Shown: in pieces, positions 41,036 to 50,451 of the stretch
Numbering within the stretch: position 1 is the stretch's first letter
How the letters are laid out: each line of letters begins with the position of its first letter
Translations under genes and position numbers: made by a program
NCBI RefSeq assembly: GCF_001707885.1
Contig: NZ_MASS01000028.1
Coordinates: forward strand, 1 to 53,013
Direction of reading: 5' to 3'
Source: Desulfosporosinus cupriresistens
GTDB taxonomy: Bacteria > Bacillota > Desulfitobacteriia > Desulfitobacteriales > Desulfitobacteriaceae
DNA: 53,013 nt
Notes under the pieces: model-generated
What the model was told of the DNA's origin: nothing
Database searches by the model: none
What the model saw: only the letters and a program-made list of their open reading frames with translations

Positions 41036-42925
41036 TTAGCAAAAGCGAATTTTATTTTCCAGTAACCAATAATTTACTTGGATAAGGTAGGCGAAGAGCT
41101 GCGGAATGTCCATTAACTGCCCAAACCAAGGCCTACCAGAAGGGATGGTATCTGAGAGTTTCATGAGATCCCGAAGGGCAGGGAGGTTAACGAAGGGAAG
41201 AATCGGAGAGGTTTTATCTTCGATGATTTCACTAAGCCAGGTGCGAACGGCTATCAGATAACTGGGATGATGCGTTTTTGGATAGGGGCTTTTGCGACGC
41301 CAAAGCACATCGTCGGGTAAGATCCCGCTGAGAGCACGTCTGAGAAGTCCTTTTTCCCTGCCTTCAAGTGCTTTCATTTCCCAAGGGATGTTCCAGGCGT
41401 ATTCAACTAAGCGATGATCACAGAAGGGAACCCGTACCTCAAGTCCAGTAGCCATTGTCATGCGGTCTTTGCGATCAAGGAGTGTTGGCATGAAACGGGT
41501 TAAAGTTAAGTAGGTAATCTCGCGGATGCGGGCTTCGCGTTGTGGATTGCCTTGTAATGTTCTACTATCTTGATGATTAACTGAGGAAGTCCCCGGAAGC
41601 TTGGGGATTTCGGCCAGAGCTTCTTCATAACGTCTTGATAAATAGTCATGGGGCTGTAGTTGTTCAAGGAGTTCGGGTGACAGCACCTGTAAACGGTTTT
41701 CAACATGCAAAGCCCAGGGAAAGGTTTGGGCGTTGAGGGCTTCAGGACGATGGAACCAAGGGTATCCGCCGAACACTTCATCGGCACATTCACCCGATAA
41801 ACCAACCGTGATCTTTTTCTTTATTTCCCGTGAAAAGAGCAACAAGGAAGCATCGACATCGGCCATACCTGGAAGATCGCGAGCAAGTGTTGCGGCTTTC
41901 AGAGTTTCAACGAGTTCAGGGGTATCAAATGGGATGTTGGTGTGCTGGGTTCCGAAAGTTTGGGACACTCGTTCAATCCATGGCCCATCTGCGCCAGGTT
42001 GAAAGTCATTGGCATGAAAGAATTTATCATTATCAATATAATCTACAGAGAAGGTCGGTAGAGAGCCCTTGCCATCTTGAGCTAGGGATTGCGCAGCGAT
42101 TGCTGTAATGGCACTTGAATCAAGCCCTCCAGAGAGTAAGGTTCCGATCGGTACGTCTGAAACCAACTGTCGCTTGACGGTATCGAGAAAGAGATCGCGG
42201 ATCTTAGCGGTCGTCGTTTCTAGATCATCTTTATGGATATCGTTAGATAAGGCCCAATATCTGCGAATTTGTAGACCGTTTGCAGAATATAAAAGTATAT
42301 GCCCTGGTTTTAGTTCGGAAATTCCTTCATAGACACCCACTCCGGGAGTACGTGCTGGGCCCACGAGAAAAACCTCAGCTAATCCTTCTTTCCCGATGAT
42401 GGGAGAAATGTCCGGGTGCTGCAATAAAGCCTTAAGTTCTGAAGCAAAAATAATTGAACCACTCCGTTGGCTGTAAAAGAGAGGCTTGACTCCCAAGCGA
42501 TCACGCGCAACAAACAATTGCTTTTCTTGGCTGTCCCAGATTCCAAAGGCAAAAATTCCGTTTAAACGTTCTACGCAGGAGGGACCCCATTCTAAGTACG
42601 AGAGAAGTACGGCTTCTGTATCAGAATGCCCTTCAAAATGGTAGCCGCGGCTCATGAGTTCTTGACGAATCTCTGACGTATTATAGAGCTCGCCGTTATA
42701 GATGAGGGTAAACGTATGTTCACTACGCTGACGAATCATCGGTTGACAACCTCCTTGAGGGTCAACGACAACTAACCGACGGTGTCCAAAAGCAGCACGA
42801 GGTGAGATCCAGTAGCCTTCTGCATCAGGTCCTCTAGGTATAAGTGTTTGAGTCATTTGGAATAGAACTTCCTTTTGGAGAGTAAGATCGTGTTCCCAAC
42901 TTACCAAGCCAACGATTCCGCACAT
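41036..42925 (-). CDS. asnB: Asparagine synthetase (glutamine-hydrolysing)
   Basis: The protein has 629 residues, and the ATG follows AAGGAGG. The N-terminal Ntn glutaminase domain has Cys2 (MCGIVGLV), RGPDAEG and YNGELYN. The C-terminal synthetase domain has the PP-loop LLSGGLDSSA and GLSGECADEVFGGYPWFHRP. It converts aspartate and glutamine to asparagine with ATP. The family also serves peptidoglycan amidation in some Firmicutes, so the acceptor could be other than free aspartate. No cotranscribed gene is seen. A GATAA-N3-TTATC site resembling a Fur box lies just upstream. Confidence 0.93.
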   Translation of the reverse strand: MCGIVGLVSWEHDLTLQKEVLFQMTQTLIPRGPDAEGYWISPRAAFGHRRLVVVDPQGGCQPMIRQRSEHTFTLIYNGELYNTSEIRQELMSRGYHFEGHSDTEAVLLSYLEWGPSCVERLNGIFAFGIWDSQEKQLFVARDRLGVKPLFYSQRSGSIIFASELKALLQHPDISPIIGKEGLAEVFLVGPARTPGVGVYEGISELKPGHILLYSANGLQIRRYWALSNDIHKDDLETTTAKIRDLFLDTVKRQLVSDVPIGTLLSGGLDSSAITAIAAQSLAQDGKGSLPTFSVDYIDNDKFFHANDFQPGADGPWIERVSQTFGTQHTNIPFDTPELVETLKAATLARDLPGMADVDASLLLFSREIKKKITVGLSGECADEVFGGYPWFHRPEALNAQTFPWALHVENRLQVLSPELLEQLQPHDYLSRRYEEALAEIPKLPGTSSVNHQDSRTLQGNPQREARIREITYLTLTRFMPTLLDRKDRMTMATGLEVRVPFCDHRLVEYAWNIPWEMKALEGREKGLLRRALSGILPDDVLWRRKSPYPKTHHPSYLIAVRTWLSEIIEDKTSPILPFVNLPALRDLMKLSDTIPSGRPWFGQLMDIPQLFAYLIQVNYWLLENKIRFC

Positions 42926-42947
42926 GTTAAGTCCTCCTTATGTGAAT

Positions 42948-42962
42948 GGATAACCATTATCA
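42948..42962. promoter_or_regulatory. Fur-box-like inverted repeat
   Basis: The 15 bases match TGATAATNATTATCA at 12 of 14 defined positions, centred on GATAA-CCA-TTATC. The site lies 23 bases upstream of asnB and 136 upstream of the McrBC-like locus. No iron-related gene is close, so this may be chance. Confidence 0.3.
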
Positions 42963-43098
42963 ATTAACTTCGTTACAATCTATGCCCTTATAGTGGAAAG
43001 GGTTCCTGTTATTTTCCAGATATTTTTGACATTAGGAAGGAATTAGAGCACGGATGAAGAAAATTTATAACATGCCTTAATTTAAGGGAGGGATTTTA

Positions 43099-44655
43099 AT
43101 GGACAACATTCAATACGACCCCGAGAGAATCCTAAATGGACTCCCAGAAGATGTTCTAAAAGAGTTAGCAAAGAAATTAAAACGAAGAATACGGCTGACA
43201 AAAAATGATATTATTCAGGAAATTCTGTGTCCACCAAAAGGAAAACCGGAGGCTAGAGTCAAGGTTTGGCAAGAAATCAACAGACAGTTAAGAAAAGAGT
43301 TAGAAACGTTCTCAGAAGAAGTGAGTACGATGTTTTCTCCTGCAGATGTCCCTATAGAAGAACGCTTTAAGGTTGGATACATGTTCACCTTGAGCTCTAA
43401 TCCAGAGATTAGGGCATTAGGGGAAGAATTATATTGCCAAGCTGAACAAAAAAATGAACAAGAAAAAGAAGATAGTGTAGCATTTGTTGCCCATATCACT
43501 GCGACGACAGAAGCTAAGGAAGAAAAAGAGAGCATCGAAGTTAGAGAAGCAAAAGAGATAGTAGAAGCTAGAGCAACTGAAGAGTCAATAGAAGCTAGAG
43601 CAACTGAAGAGGTAGTAGAAGCTAGAGCAACTGAAGAGTCAATAGAAGCTAGAGCAACTGAAGAGGTAGTAGAAGCTAGAGCAACTGAAGAGGTAGTAGA
43701 AGCTAGAGCAACTGAAGAGGTCGTAGAAGCTAGAGCAATAGAAGAGATGGTAGAGGCTAGAGTAACAGAAGAGATGGTAGAAGCTAGAACAACTGAAGAG
43801 ATAGTAGAAGCTAGAGTGACAGAAGAAATAGTAGAAGCTAGAGCAACAGAAGAAATGGTAGAAGCAAGAACAACAGAAGAAGTGGTAGAAGCTAGAGTAA
43901 CAGAAGAAATGATAGAGCCTAGAGCAACAGAAGAAACGATAAGAACTAGAGATACAGAAGCGATGACAGAAGCTAGAGAGGCAGAAGAAATGATAGAAGC
44001 TAGAGAAGCTGAAGAAAAGTCGGTAGTGACTTCCACCCTAAGGATACCTTCCGAAGAACAAATCACAGAGGAAACTGAAGAACTTCAAAAAAGGATAAAG
44101 ACTTTAGAAAATAAGTTGCGAAAAGCTATTGAAGAAGGGCTTAGAACGAAAGGACAACTAGAGAAACTTAAAATAGAAATGGTAGCGTTAAAATCTCAAT
44201 GGGTCAGAGAGAAAGAAGAAACAGGGAAATATCGTAACAGGGTAAAAGAACTTGAAGAAGAACGGTTAGAAAAAGAAAAAGAGCTAGATACACTGAAACA
44301 AAAGCTAGAGCAGAGAAAAACCTTAGCACCTCAAAAAACAAAAGAGCAACCTCTGCGGAGAGAACTCCAGAAAGTTAAGGGTGAGTCAGGTGGCGAAATA
44401 GATCTTGCTTTATATCAGGGACGAAAAGCCTTGATTTTTGCAGAACGTGATAATGATGTAGATATTAGGCTCAATGCTTTGGGCATCATTCCTATATGGG
44501 CCATGGAAATTGATTGGAAACGTCCGAGACGACGAATGTCCACCTGTGAAATTGTGCTCTATAAAATGAATGACAAGAAGCTTAAGAAACTTGATGAAAT
44601 ACGAGATATAGCTAGGTACTGGAACATCCCGTGCAATGAACTTTTGAATATATAG
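43099..44655 (+). CDS. Coiled-coil protein with 17 tandem 9-residue repeats, first gene of McrBC-like locus
   Basis: The protein has 518 residues and follows GGGAGGG. A helical N-terminal domain (1 to about 115) is followed by an acidic linker. Residues 155-307 are 17 units of the type VEARATEEV (27 bp each). A classic coiled coil follows (about 318-425, LQKRIKTLENKLRKAIEEGL and so on). The C-terminal globular domain (about 430-518) reads GRKALIFAERDNDVDIRLNA and CEIVLYKMNDKKLKKLDEI. That last domain faintly recalls DUF2325 but no family is certain. The McrB-like gene starts 13 bases later. It may be a scaffold or target-sensing part of the defence complex. Confidence 0.82.
   Translation: MDNIQYDPERILNGLPEDVLKELAKKLKRRIRLTKNDIIQEILCPPKGKPEARVKVWQEINRQLRKELETFSEEVSTMFSPADVPIEERFKVGYMFTLSSNPEIRALGEELYCQAEQKNEQEKEDSVAFVAHITATTEAKEEKESIEVREAKEIVEARATEESIEARATEEVVEARATEESIEARATEEVVEARATEEVVEARATEEVVEARAIEEMVEARVTEEMVEARTTEEIVEARVTEEIVEARATEEMVEARTTEEVVEARVTEEMIEPRATEETIRTRDTEAMTEAREAEEMIEAREAEEKSVVTSTLRIPSEEQITEETEELQKRIKTLENKLRKAIEEGLRTKGQLEKLKIEMVALKSQWVREKEETGKYRNRVKELEEERLEKEKELDTLKQKLEQRKTLAPQKTKEQPLRRELQKVKGESGGEIDLALYQGRKALIFAERDNDVDIRLNALGIIPIWAMEIDWKRPRRRMSTCEIVLYKMNDKKLKKLDEIRDIARYWNIPCNELLNI
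43561..44019 (+). repeat. 27-bp coding minisatellite, 17 units
   Basis: The unit GTAGAAGCTAGAGCAACTGA plus seven more bases repeats in frame about 17 times. The first six units are almost identical and later ones diverge gradually. Such arrays can gain or lose units by slippage. Confidence 0.9.
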
Positions 44656-44668
44656 TGGAGGGCTGTTC

Positions 44669-46789
44669 ATGATTAGAGATAGCAGGATTTGGAATTCGGT
44701 CATTATCGGAAAACCAGTCATTGAAAGTATTGATGTGGATATAAACTCTCAGTCTTTGCGTTTGCAGGTAGATATGATCTCCATCTTACCAGACAGTCTA
44801 CATAAGGCTTTAGACGGGAGACGGCAAATTACAATTTGGGGTAAAGATCTAATGTTGGCAGGATTTCCAGATGAATTGGTGACAACCTCTCATTTTCGAC
44901 AGTACGAAATAAACGAGAGTCGAAAGTCAAGGGCTCGGGAATTCTTCAAAAGTCGACTTCTTTCCTTCACCGTGGAAGCTGTTAAGAAGGACACCCAGAG
45001 AGTATATTTCAACGGTAAAAATGTATGCTTTCACGATACACCGATTACATTTAATCCTTACACATCACAATTCACACCGATACCCATTATTGCGAAGGAC
45101 GTTCCAGTGGAGCGTGTGCAAAGGATCCTGTACGAGAAGCTCCCTTCGATAGATTTCCTATCGTATCAATATCCAGAAGATCCCCCGTTGATCATTGGGT
45201 ACCATGATTATTTCTTCGGATCTAAGTCCGGATGGCTAGGGGAGCTGAGGCAACACTGGCGTATTTATTGTCCAGAAGGCGAAGAAGTGACTTGTGTTCC
45301 GGCGGAAATCCCCGAAAGTAAAATTTTGAGACGTGGAAATTTAGCGTTCTTGCTTGATGAAGATTTAAATGAAATCAACAACCATTTGATCTACGGAGAA
45401 CCCTTTCCTGCTGAGGAATTTATCAAACGGTTTGGCGCATCTACTCAAAGAACTATAATCTCAGAAAATCGCCCACATCTGGTCAGTTTAAGCTCAGTTA
45501 ACCCTGAGTTAGTAATAACTTCGACTGCGGTTCCTCGCGGAGGCGGGGATAAAATGACACAACCTTCTGAGGAACAAAAAACTGAGATGTCGGATTATGA
45601 AGCGCAAGAGGCAGTGGATAGCGGTGAACAAACGTTTATCAATGATTTAAATCAAGTTGCCTTGTCAAATCATCTTGTGTATGATATGGAAGACCTTGTG
45701 AATTTTCACATCGCGATTAAAACTGGTGCTTTAGTGGTTTTAGCTGGAATGTCTGGAGTCGGGAAATCTCAGCTTGTGATTAATTATGCGCGGGCTTTAG
45801 GTCTCTCAGGAGTCGATGAAGCAGGGGAAGAACGTAAACAATTCCTTTTTATTCCAGTTCGACCGCACTGGAATGATGATGCCGACCTGATCGGATTTTA
45901 TGATGCTATTCATAAGGTTTATCGACCGTCGGAAACAGGCCTTGTCGATTTGCTCATCGAAGCATCAAAAGAAGATAATGATGACAAACTTTATCTTATT
46001 TGTTTTGATGAGATGAACTTGGCGCGGGTAGAACATTACTTTAGTCAATTTCTAAGTATTTTGGAGCTTTCGGAAGACCGTTACTTAACGTTATACAGTG
46101 AAAAACTCGCGCCTGAGGTATATAATCGGCACGAATACTCACCACGCGTACCCATTGGAAACAATGTCTTTTTTGTTGGAACGGTAAATATAGATGAATC
46201 TTCATTTCAATTTAGTGATAAGGTTCTCGATCGGTCAAATGTTATTAGACTCAAAATCTATGAGTCTTTGCACGTCTGGAAGGCGATGTTTGAAGAAAAA
46301 GCATCCGGCAAACTTTTGGGAAAACCTTCTGAAGAACGTGCTCAACTCTCGCCTGTTCCTGGCAAAGTTTTCTCCTCATGGTGTAACAATTCACCGACTG
46401 AGATCGGGTTGACTGATGTTGAAATTGACTTTCTGGATGAATTGAACTCGGCCTTACGTAAAATAGACAAAGATCGGGTTGTCGGTTATCGGATTATTCG
46501 TCAAATTGGTTCATATTTAAAGAATATTCCATGCAATGTGGAGGGGCAAAGTCTTCTCGATCGCGGCAAGGCGTTTGATTTGCAATTAGTGCAAAGGATC
46601 ATGACAAAGTTTAAAGGCCCGGAGTGCGACTTAGAACAGCTTTTTGGAAAATATACAGAGCGAGATCAGGCAACAAGTCAAATCTTACAGTTGTTTGATA
46701 AACATCAAGCAGTTTCGACGTTTAGCTATTCGCGAGAAATATGCCATAAAAAGGCAAAGGAGCTTTTAGATCATGGCTATGCATCCTGA
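44669..46789 (+). CDS. McrB-like AAA+ NTPase
   Basis: The protein has 706 residues and follows GGAGGG by six bases. The first 290 residues form an N-terminal region not recognised. The AAA+ domain has Walker A GMSGVGKSQL (about 360-369), the McrB-type VRPHWNDDADLIGFYD segment, Walker B LYLICFDEMNLARVEHYFSQ (about 441-460), and FFVGTVNIDESSFQFSDKVL with DRSNVI (about 501-526). These features place it in the McrB branch whose partners carry DUF2357. McrB proteins form hexamers that hydrolyse GTP and drive the McrC nuclease. The gene overlaps the McrC-like gene by 17 bases. The N-terminal part probably recognises the target. Confidence 0.9.
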   Translation: MIRDSRIWNSVIIGKPVIESIDVDINSQSLRLQVDMISILPDSLHKALDGRRQITIWGKDLMLAGFPDELVTTSHFRQYEINESRKSRAREFFKSRLLSFTVEAVKKDTQRVYFNGKNVCFHDTPITFNPYTSQFTPIPIIAKDVPVERVQRILYEKLPSIDFLSYQYPEDPPLIIGYHDYFFGSKSGWLGELRQHWRIYCPEGEEVTCVPAEIPESKILRRGNLAFLLDEDLNEINNHLIYGEPFPAEEFIKRFGASTQRTIISENRPHLVSLSSVNPELVITSTAVPRGGGDKMTQPSEEQKTEMSDYEAQEAVDSGEQTFINDLNQVALSNHLVYDMEDLVNFHIAIKTGALVVLAGMSGVGKSQLVINYARALGLSGVDEAGEERKQFLFIPVRPHWNDDADLIGFYDAIHKVYRPSETGLVDLLIEASKEDNDDKLYLICFDEMNLARVEHYFSQFLSILELSEDRYLTLYSEKLAPEVYNRHEYSPRVPIGNNVFFVGTVNIDESSFQFSDKVLDRSNVIRLKIYESLHVWKAMFEEKASGKLLGKPSEERAQLSPVPGKVFSSWCNNSPTEIGLTDVEIDFLDELNSALRKIDKDRVVGYRIIRQIGSYLKNIPCNVEGQSLLDRGKAFDLQLVQRIMTKFKGPECDLEQLFGKYTERDQATSQILQLFDKHQAVSTFSYSREICHKKAKELLDHGYAS

Positions 46790-48542
46790 AGATCCAGGGA
46801 TTTCAGTCATCTTTTTCATTGGCCGACAAGAGATCTCACATCCGGTTACTCAGGATTGCGTTATCGAGGTTTTCGAACGAGAAAACCTGTATGTAGCATT
46901 CACCTCGGCCTACGAGGATGACTATCTCTATATCGACGGATTAGATGCGTATGATTCTTTAAAGCTGCATCTCGATGAAGAAGGAATTCCGTGCTTAAGG
47001 TCTGGAACACAACACTTTTCTCTCTATAGTGATACGAATGAAGATTATCCACTAATTCCTGCGGATTATATGATCTTCGTGAAACGTAGAGGAGAGGTTA
47101 ATGATGCGCTAGAGGCCACACTTCGGGTCAGGCCTAATAATATTACGGAGGACCAACTAGATGTGATGCGCTCCGAACTGAACGAAATGGTTCAGGGTCT
47201 CGCGTATGATCAAACTCGAATGAGTCATGGAATTAAACTTTATAGAGAAAAGGGCTTACTCCCCCCAATATTACTTGCGGAGTTTGTGATTCTGAATCGC
47301 ATGGTTAAAGAGCTTGGGGTAACCATTGAAGATTTAGCTCGTCGCCCAGATCAGTATTTGGAGCGGCAATACCAAGAGGTAAAGGCTAACGTTAAATGTA
47401 AGCAGGATGCCAAGTCTTACCGTTGGTTGTTATCTGTCCAAGGGCGACGCGCTAACGTGACGGCAAAAAGTGTGACTCAACCTGAAGTTATCTTGGGGGT
47501 CATCGATCATTTTACTTTCGATACCCTTGAAAATCGGATGGTTCTGGGTTTCCTTCATTATGTTTCTTCCCAACTTGAGGCTGTCTTGCGAGCGATTCGG
47601 TGTACGATTATCGAAGAACAGAGAGCAATTGAAACAAGAACTCCTTATGTTGTCCTTCAAAAATCGACCAGTCACGAAGTGCGTGCTTTGAAGGCTAAAA
47701 TTTTCAGTCTTGAAGTAATGGAGCGAGAAATGCAAAAAGGGATTTTCTATGTGCGAAAATATATAGAAAATCCAGTGTTTAAAAGGCTTAAACCATTAAC
47801 TAGCTCTGATCATTTTTCGCTTAAAATTCAAAGGGATTGGCGGTACAAAAAAATATTCTCCTGGTGGAAGCAGCTTAGGGCGCAGGATTTTCAAATGCCC
47901 TTGTGTCATGATTTTAAAGTACAATGGAAGCGGACAGATGTTTTATACGAATACTGGTGTTACATTAAAACAATCATCGCTTTGCAGCAGGTAGGTTATA
48001 CTCCGGCTTCTGGCTGGATTTACGATGATTCTCACAAAGCAAGCCTGGAATTTGTTTTTCCAGTGCTACAAGATGATACATTAGTGGAAATGGTGAAAGG
48101 TTCGGTTCGTCTTTCGGTGTTGTTTAATGAGAAAATGGCCCGGGCAAAGCGGGGCGCGTTGAGGAACAACCGCATTCTCTACATGGAAGGGACGAATTAT
48201 AAGCCGGATATTAGGATTGACGTTTTTGCTAACGACGTTTACTCGGGGTCGATCATTGTGGATGCCAAATACCGAAAACGATTAAACATCTGGAACAATG
48301 ACAAAGTGGAAGATGAGAATCGTCCCAAAAACATGAATACTTTGCAAAACTATTCTAATTCCCTGAAATATGTTAATGATTCTGCCGGGGTATCCAAGGC
48401 CCTCAGGGTTATTGCCCTTCACCCGAGTCACGGACCAGAGGTTGAAGACATTGAAGATACGAATGTTACTCTCATTCAGCTACGGCCTCAAGAGCGTTTA
48501 AACCACTACTCAGGTTATTTGGAGCGGTTGATTAGTGGGTAA
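46773..48542 (+). CDS. McrC-like protein: DUF2357 domain and PD-(D/E)xK nuclease
   Basis: The protein has 589 residues, with AAGGAG ten bases before ATG 46773 inside the end of the McrB-like gene. The N-terminal region (about 1-200) is of the DUF2357 type seen in McrC homologues (ADYMIFVKRRGEVNDALEAT, LRVRPNNIT). A long helical middle follows. The C-terminal PD-(D/E)xK nuclease shows YKPDIRIDVF (PD at 478-479), SIIVDAKYRK (D497, K499) and YSNSLKYVND. It should be the cleaving subunit of a type IV restriction-like system activated by the McrB NTPase. The catalytic residues look intact. Confidence 0.88.
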   Translation: MAMHPEDPGISVIFFIGRQEISHPVTQDCVIEVFERENLYVAFTSAYEDDYLYIDGLDAYDSLKLHLDEEGIPCLRSGTQHFSLYSDTNEDYPLIPADYMIFVKRRGEVNDALEATLRVRPNNITEDQLDVMRSELNEMVQGLAYDQTRMSHGIKLYREKGLLPPILLAEFVILNRMVKELGVTIEDLARRPDQYLERQYQEVKANVKCKQDAKSYRWLLSVQGRRANVTAKSVTQPEVILGVIDHFTFDTLENRMVLGFLHYVSSQLEAVLRAIRCTIIEEQRAIETRTPYVVLQKSTSHEVRALKAKIFSLEVMEREMQKGIFYVRKYIENPVFKRLKPLTSSDHFSLKIQRDWRYKKIFSWWKQLRAQDFQMPLCHDFKVQWKRTDVLYEYWCYIKTIIALQQVGYTPASGWIYDDSHKASLEFVFPVLQDDTLVEMVKGSVRLSVLFNEKMARAKRGALRNNRILYMEGTNYKPDIRIDVFANDVYSGSIIVDAKYRKRLNIWNNDKVEDENRPKNMNTLQNYSNSLKYVNDSAGVSKALRVIALHPSHGPEVEDIEDTNVTLIQLRPQERLNHYSGYLERLISG

Positions 48543-48564
48543 AGCAGACAGATTTACAATAAAG

Positions 48565-48602
48565 AGCAGGATTCAAAATACGTTGAATCCTGCTTTGTTT
48601 TT
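48565..48602 (+). terminator. Intrinsic terminator of the McrBC-like operon
   Basis: AGCAGGATTCAA and TTGAATCCTGCT pair perfectly around AATACG, followed by TTGTTTTTC. The remaining bases to 48840 hold nothing recognisable. Confidence 0.9.
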
Positions 48603-48840
48603 CTTTATTTAGAGACGGATGATTCTTAAAAATGACATTTCCAAGATATAGGAACAATAAAGTAACATAGAAAAAAATCCACGAGAAGAACATATATAAT
48701 TTAAGCACGGCTTCGGCAATTTATGTTGTCAGAAGAGCGTTGCTATGCATTGTGTATTGGTTCTGTGATAGAAAACAGTAATTTGACAAGACCAGTGATT
48801 GGTTTTTCTAAGGGCGAAGCGAGACTATGGACTAACCTTA

Positions 48841-50451
48841 TTATAAGTTTTTGCCATATTTCGCTAGTAATTGACCGGCTCTGATTTCCTTTACCTTTCC
48901 GTCATCTAAGGTTACTCGACCATTAACGATCGTGTATTTAACCCCTCTTGCCATAGTTAAGGGGTCTTTATGATCAATTTCTTTGTCAGAGGGATAAGAA
49001 TAATTATCTAAATCAATTAAGGTTAGATCTGCAGCTTTCCCCTTGGCGATTATGCCTCGATCACTCAATCTGAATTGTTGTGCTGGGAGGGAAGTTATCC
49101 TACGGATAATCTCTTCTAACCTTATACCTTTTTGTCTGCATAAATCAAAATAGATTGGAAATGCACCGTCTCTAAATAATTCATACCAGTCGGAGGGATC
49201 GTCCACATCTCCAAATATCCTATCTGACCCTACCATAAGTAGTGGATTATGGGCTATATCATCTGCGTAAGGAGTCCCAGGAAAATCCCATCGGTTAAGT
49301 CCACCCTGACAGAAGGTTAGTTTATTGTTGTCATTTTCTAAGAGCATGAGAAGTAACTCATCGACATTCTTTTCTTTAGCTAAAGCAATCTCCTTCAAGG
49401 TGCGATTTTCCATTTGAGGATCATCGGTATTAATAACCAAAAGTCTATCCTTAAACCTAATCTTTTTTAAAAGCTTTCGGCTGACCTCGGGAATTTGGAA
49501 GGGTTCTAGTGAACCGTTTAGGCCTTGTTCAAAGAGGTTTGATGATGCTGAAGCTATAAACTGGAGAAATCTATCCTTTTTCTTGAAGTGGCCGCTGGTC
49601 TTGGGAATTGTATCGACTGCTATTTCAACCCCCCTTTCTCTGGCAGCAAGAATTTCGGCAAAAGCCTCAGGACTAGTCGGCGTCAGATGCGAAACCTGAA
49701 CTCTTATGTCTGCTGCTTCACCGATTCTTATAGCTTCCTGAACGGCTGCTAGGATGCCAATATAGTTTCTGATATGAGACGTGTAGATCCCATCATATTT
49801 TTTGGCTATCTTAGCTAGTTTAATTACTTCATCGGTGTCAGCATATTTACTTGGGGTATAGGCTAAGCCAGTCGATATTCCTAAGGCTCCTTGTTCCATG
49901 CCCTCTTCAATCAAATAAATGACTTCCTTTTCTTGTTCAACAGTCAGTTTTCGATTTTTTGAGTCTCTCATAACACTCCATCTCAAAGTGCCGTGCCCTA
50001 AGAGGAATGCCATGTTCACGTTGGTACCTTTGGTTTTAAGAACATCAATATAACCTGAAAAATCAGTCCAGGCAGGGACGAAACGTTTATTTTTCCGTTT
50101 TGCCCCAACCGAAATAAGCCCATTTTTGGCCATGTACTCGTAGATATTATCAGAAGAATAGGGAGTTATAGAATGTCCACAGTTCCCATTAATCGTAGTC
50201 GTAACTCCCTGACGCAGAAATTCTTCAAATTTGCCGTTCGTTAAAACTGTAAGTTCTGCATGGACGTGAGGGTCAATGAAACCCGGACATACCATTAATC
50301 CTAAAGCATCGATAATTCTTGGCGTTTTGTATTCGATTTTGGAAGATATCTCCACAATCTTCCCTTCGCTTACCGCCAGGTCACTATAGAATCCCGGGTT
50401 TCCTGTACCGTCGATGATGAACCCGTTTTTTATCAAAAGATCACAGTCCAT
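48841..50451 (-). CDS. N-acyl-D-amino-acid deacylase (D-aminoacylase) family amidohydrolase
   Basis: The protein has 536 residues, with a GGTGG ribosome site eight bases before ATG. The amidohydrolase beta-barrel carries the metal motif PGFIDPHVHAELTV. GNCGHSITP supplies the cysteine ligand typical of D-aminoacylases. GALGISTGLAYTPSKYADTD, the SHIRNY and VSHLTPTSPEAF segments, and the catalytic Asp in LMVGSDRIFG are also present. The C-terminal beta-domain ends GKAADLTLIDLD. It likely hydrolyses N-acyl-D-amino acids or related D-peptides. It stands alone with no transporter beside it. Dihydropyrimidinase-like activity is a less likely alternative. Confidence 0.88.
   Translation of the reverse strand: MDCDLLIKNGFIIDGTGNPGFYSDLAVSEGKIVEISSKIEYKTPRIIDALGLMVCPGFIDPHVHAELTVLTNGKFEEFLRQGVTTTINGNCGHSITPYSSDNIYEYMAKNGLISVGAKRKNKRFVPAWTDFSGYIDVLKTKGTNVNMAFLLGHGTLRWSVMRDSKNRKLTVEQEKEVIYLIEEGMEQGALGISTGLAYTPSKYADTDEVIKLAKIAKKYDGIYTSHIRNYIGILAAVQEAIRIGEAADIRVQVSHLTPTSPEAFAEILAARERGVEIAVDTIPKTSGHFKKKDRFLQFIASASSNLFEQGLNGSLEPFQIPEVSRKLLKKIRFKDRLLVINTDDPQMENRTLKEIALAKEKNVDELLLMLLENDNNKLTFCQGGLNRWDFPGTPYADDIAHNPLLMVGSDRIFGDVDDPSDWYELFRDGAFPIYFDLCRQKGIRLEEIIRRITSLPAQQFRLSDRGIIAKGKAADLTLIDLDNYSYPSDKEIDHKDPLTMARGVKYTIVNGRVTLDDGKVKEIRAGQLLAKYGKNL

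Noticed and set aside
42948..43098. Promoter for the McrBC-like locus at TTGACA 43026-43031
   Set aside because: The -35 is perfect but no acceptable -10 lies at 16-18 bases, so the true promoter was not assigned.
43215..44066. A 283-codon minus-strand frame rich in SSVALAST repeats
   Set aside because: It is the antisense of the 27-bp repeat array and adjoining coding sequence; no ribosome site or sensible protein pattern, and the plus-strand gene is clearly real.
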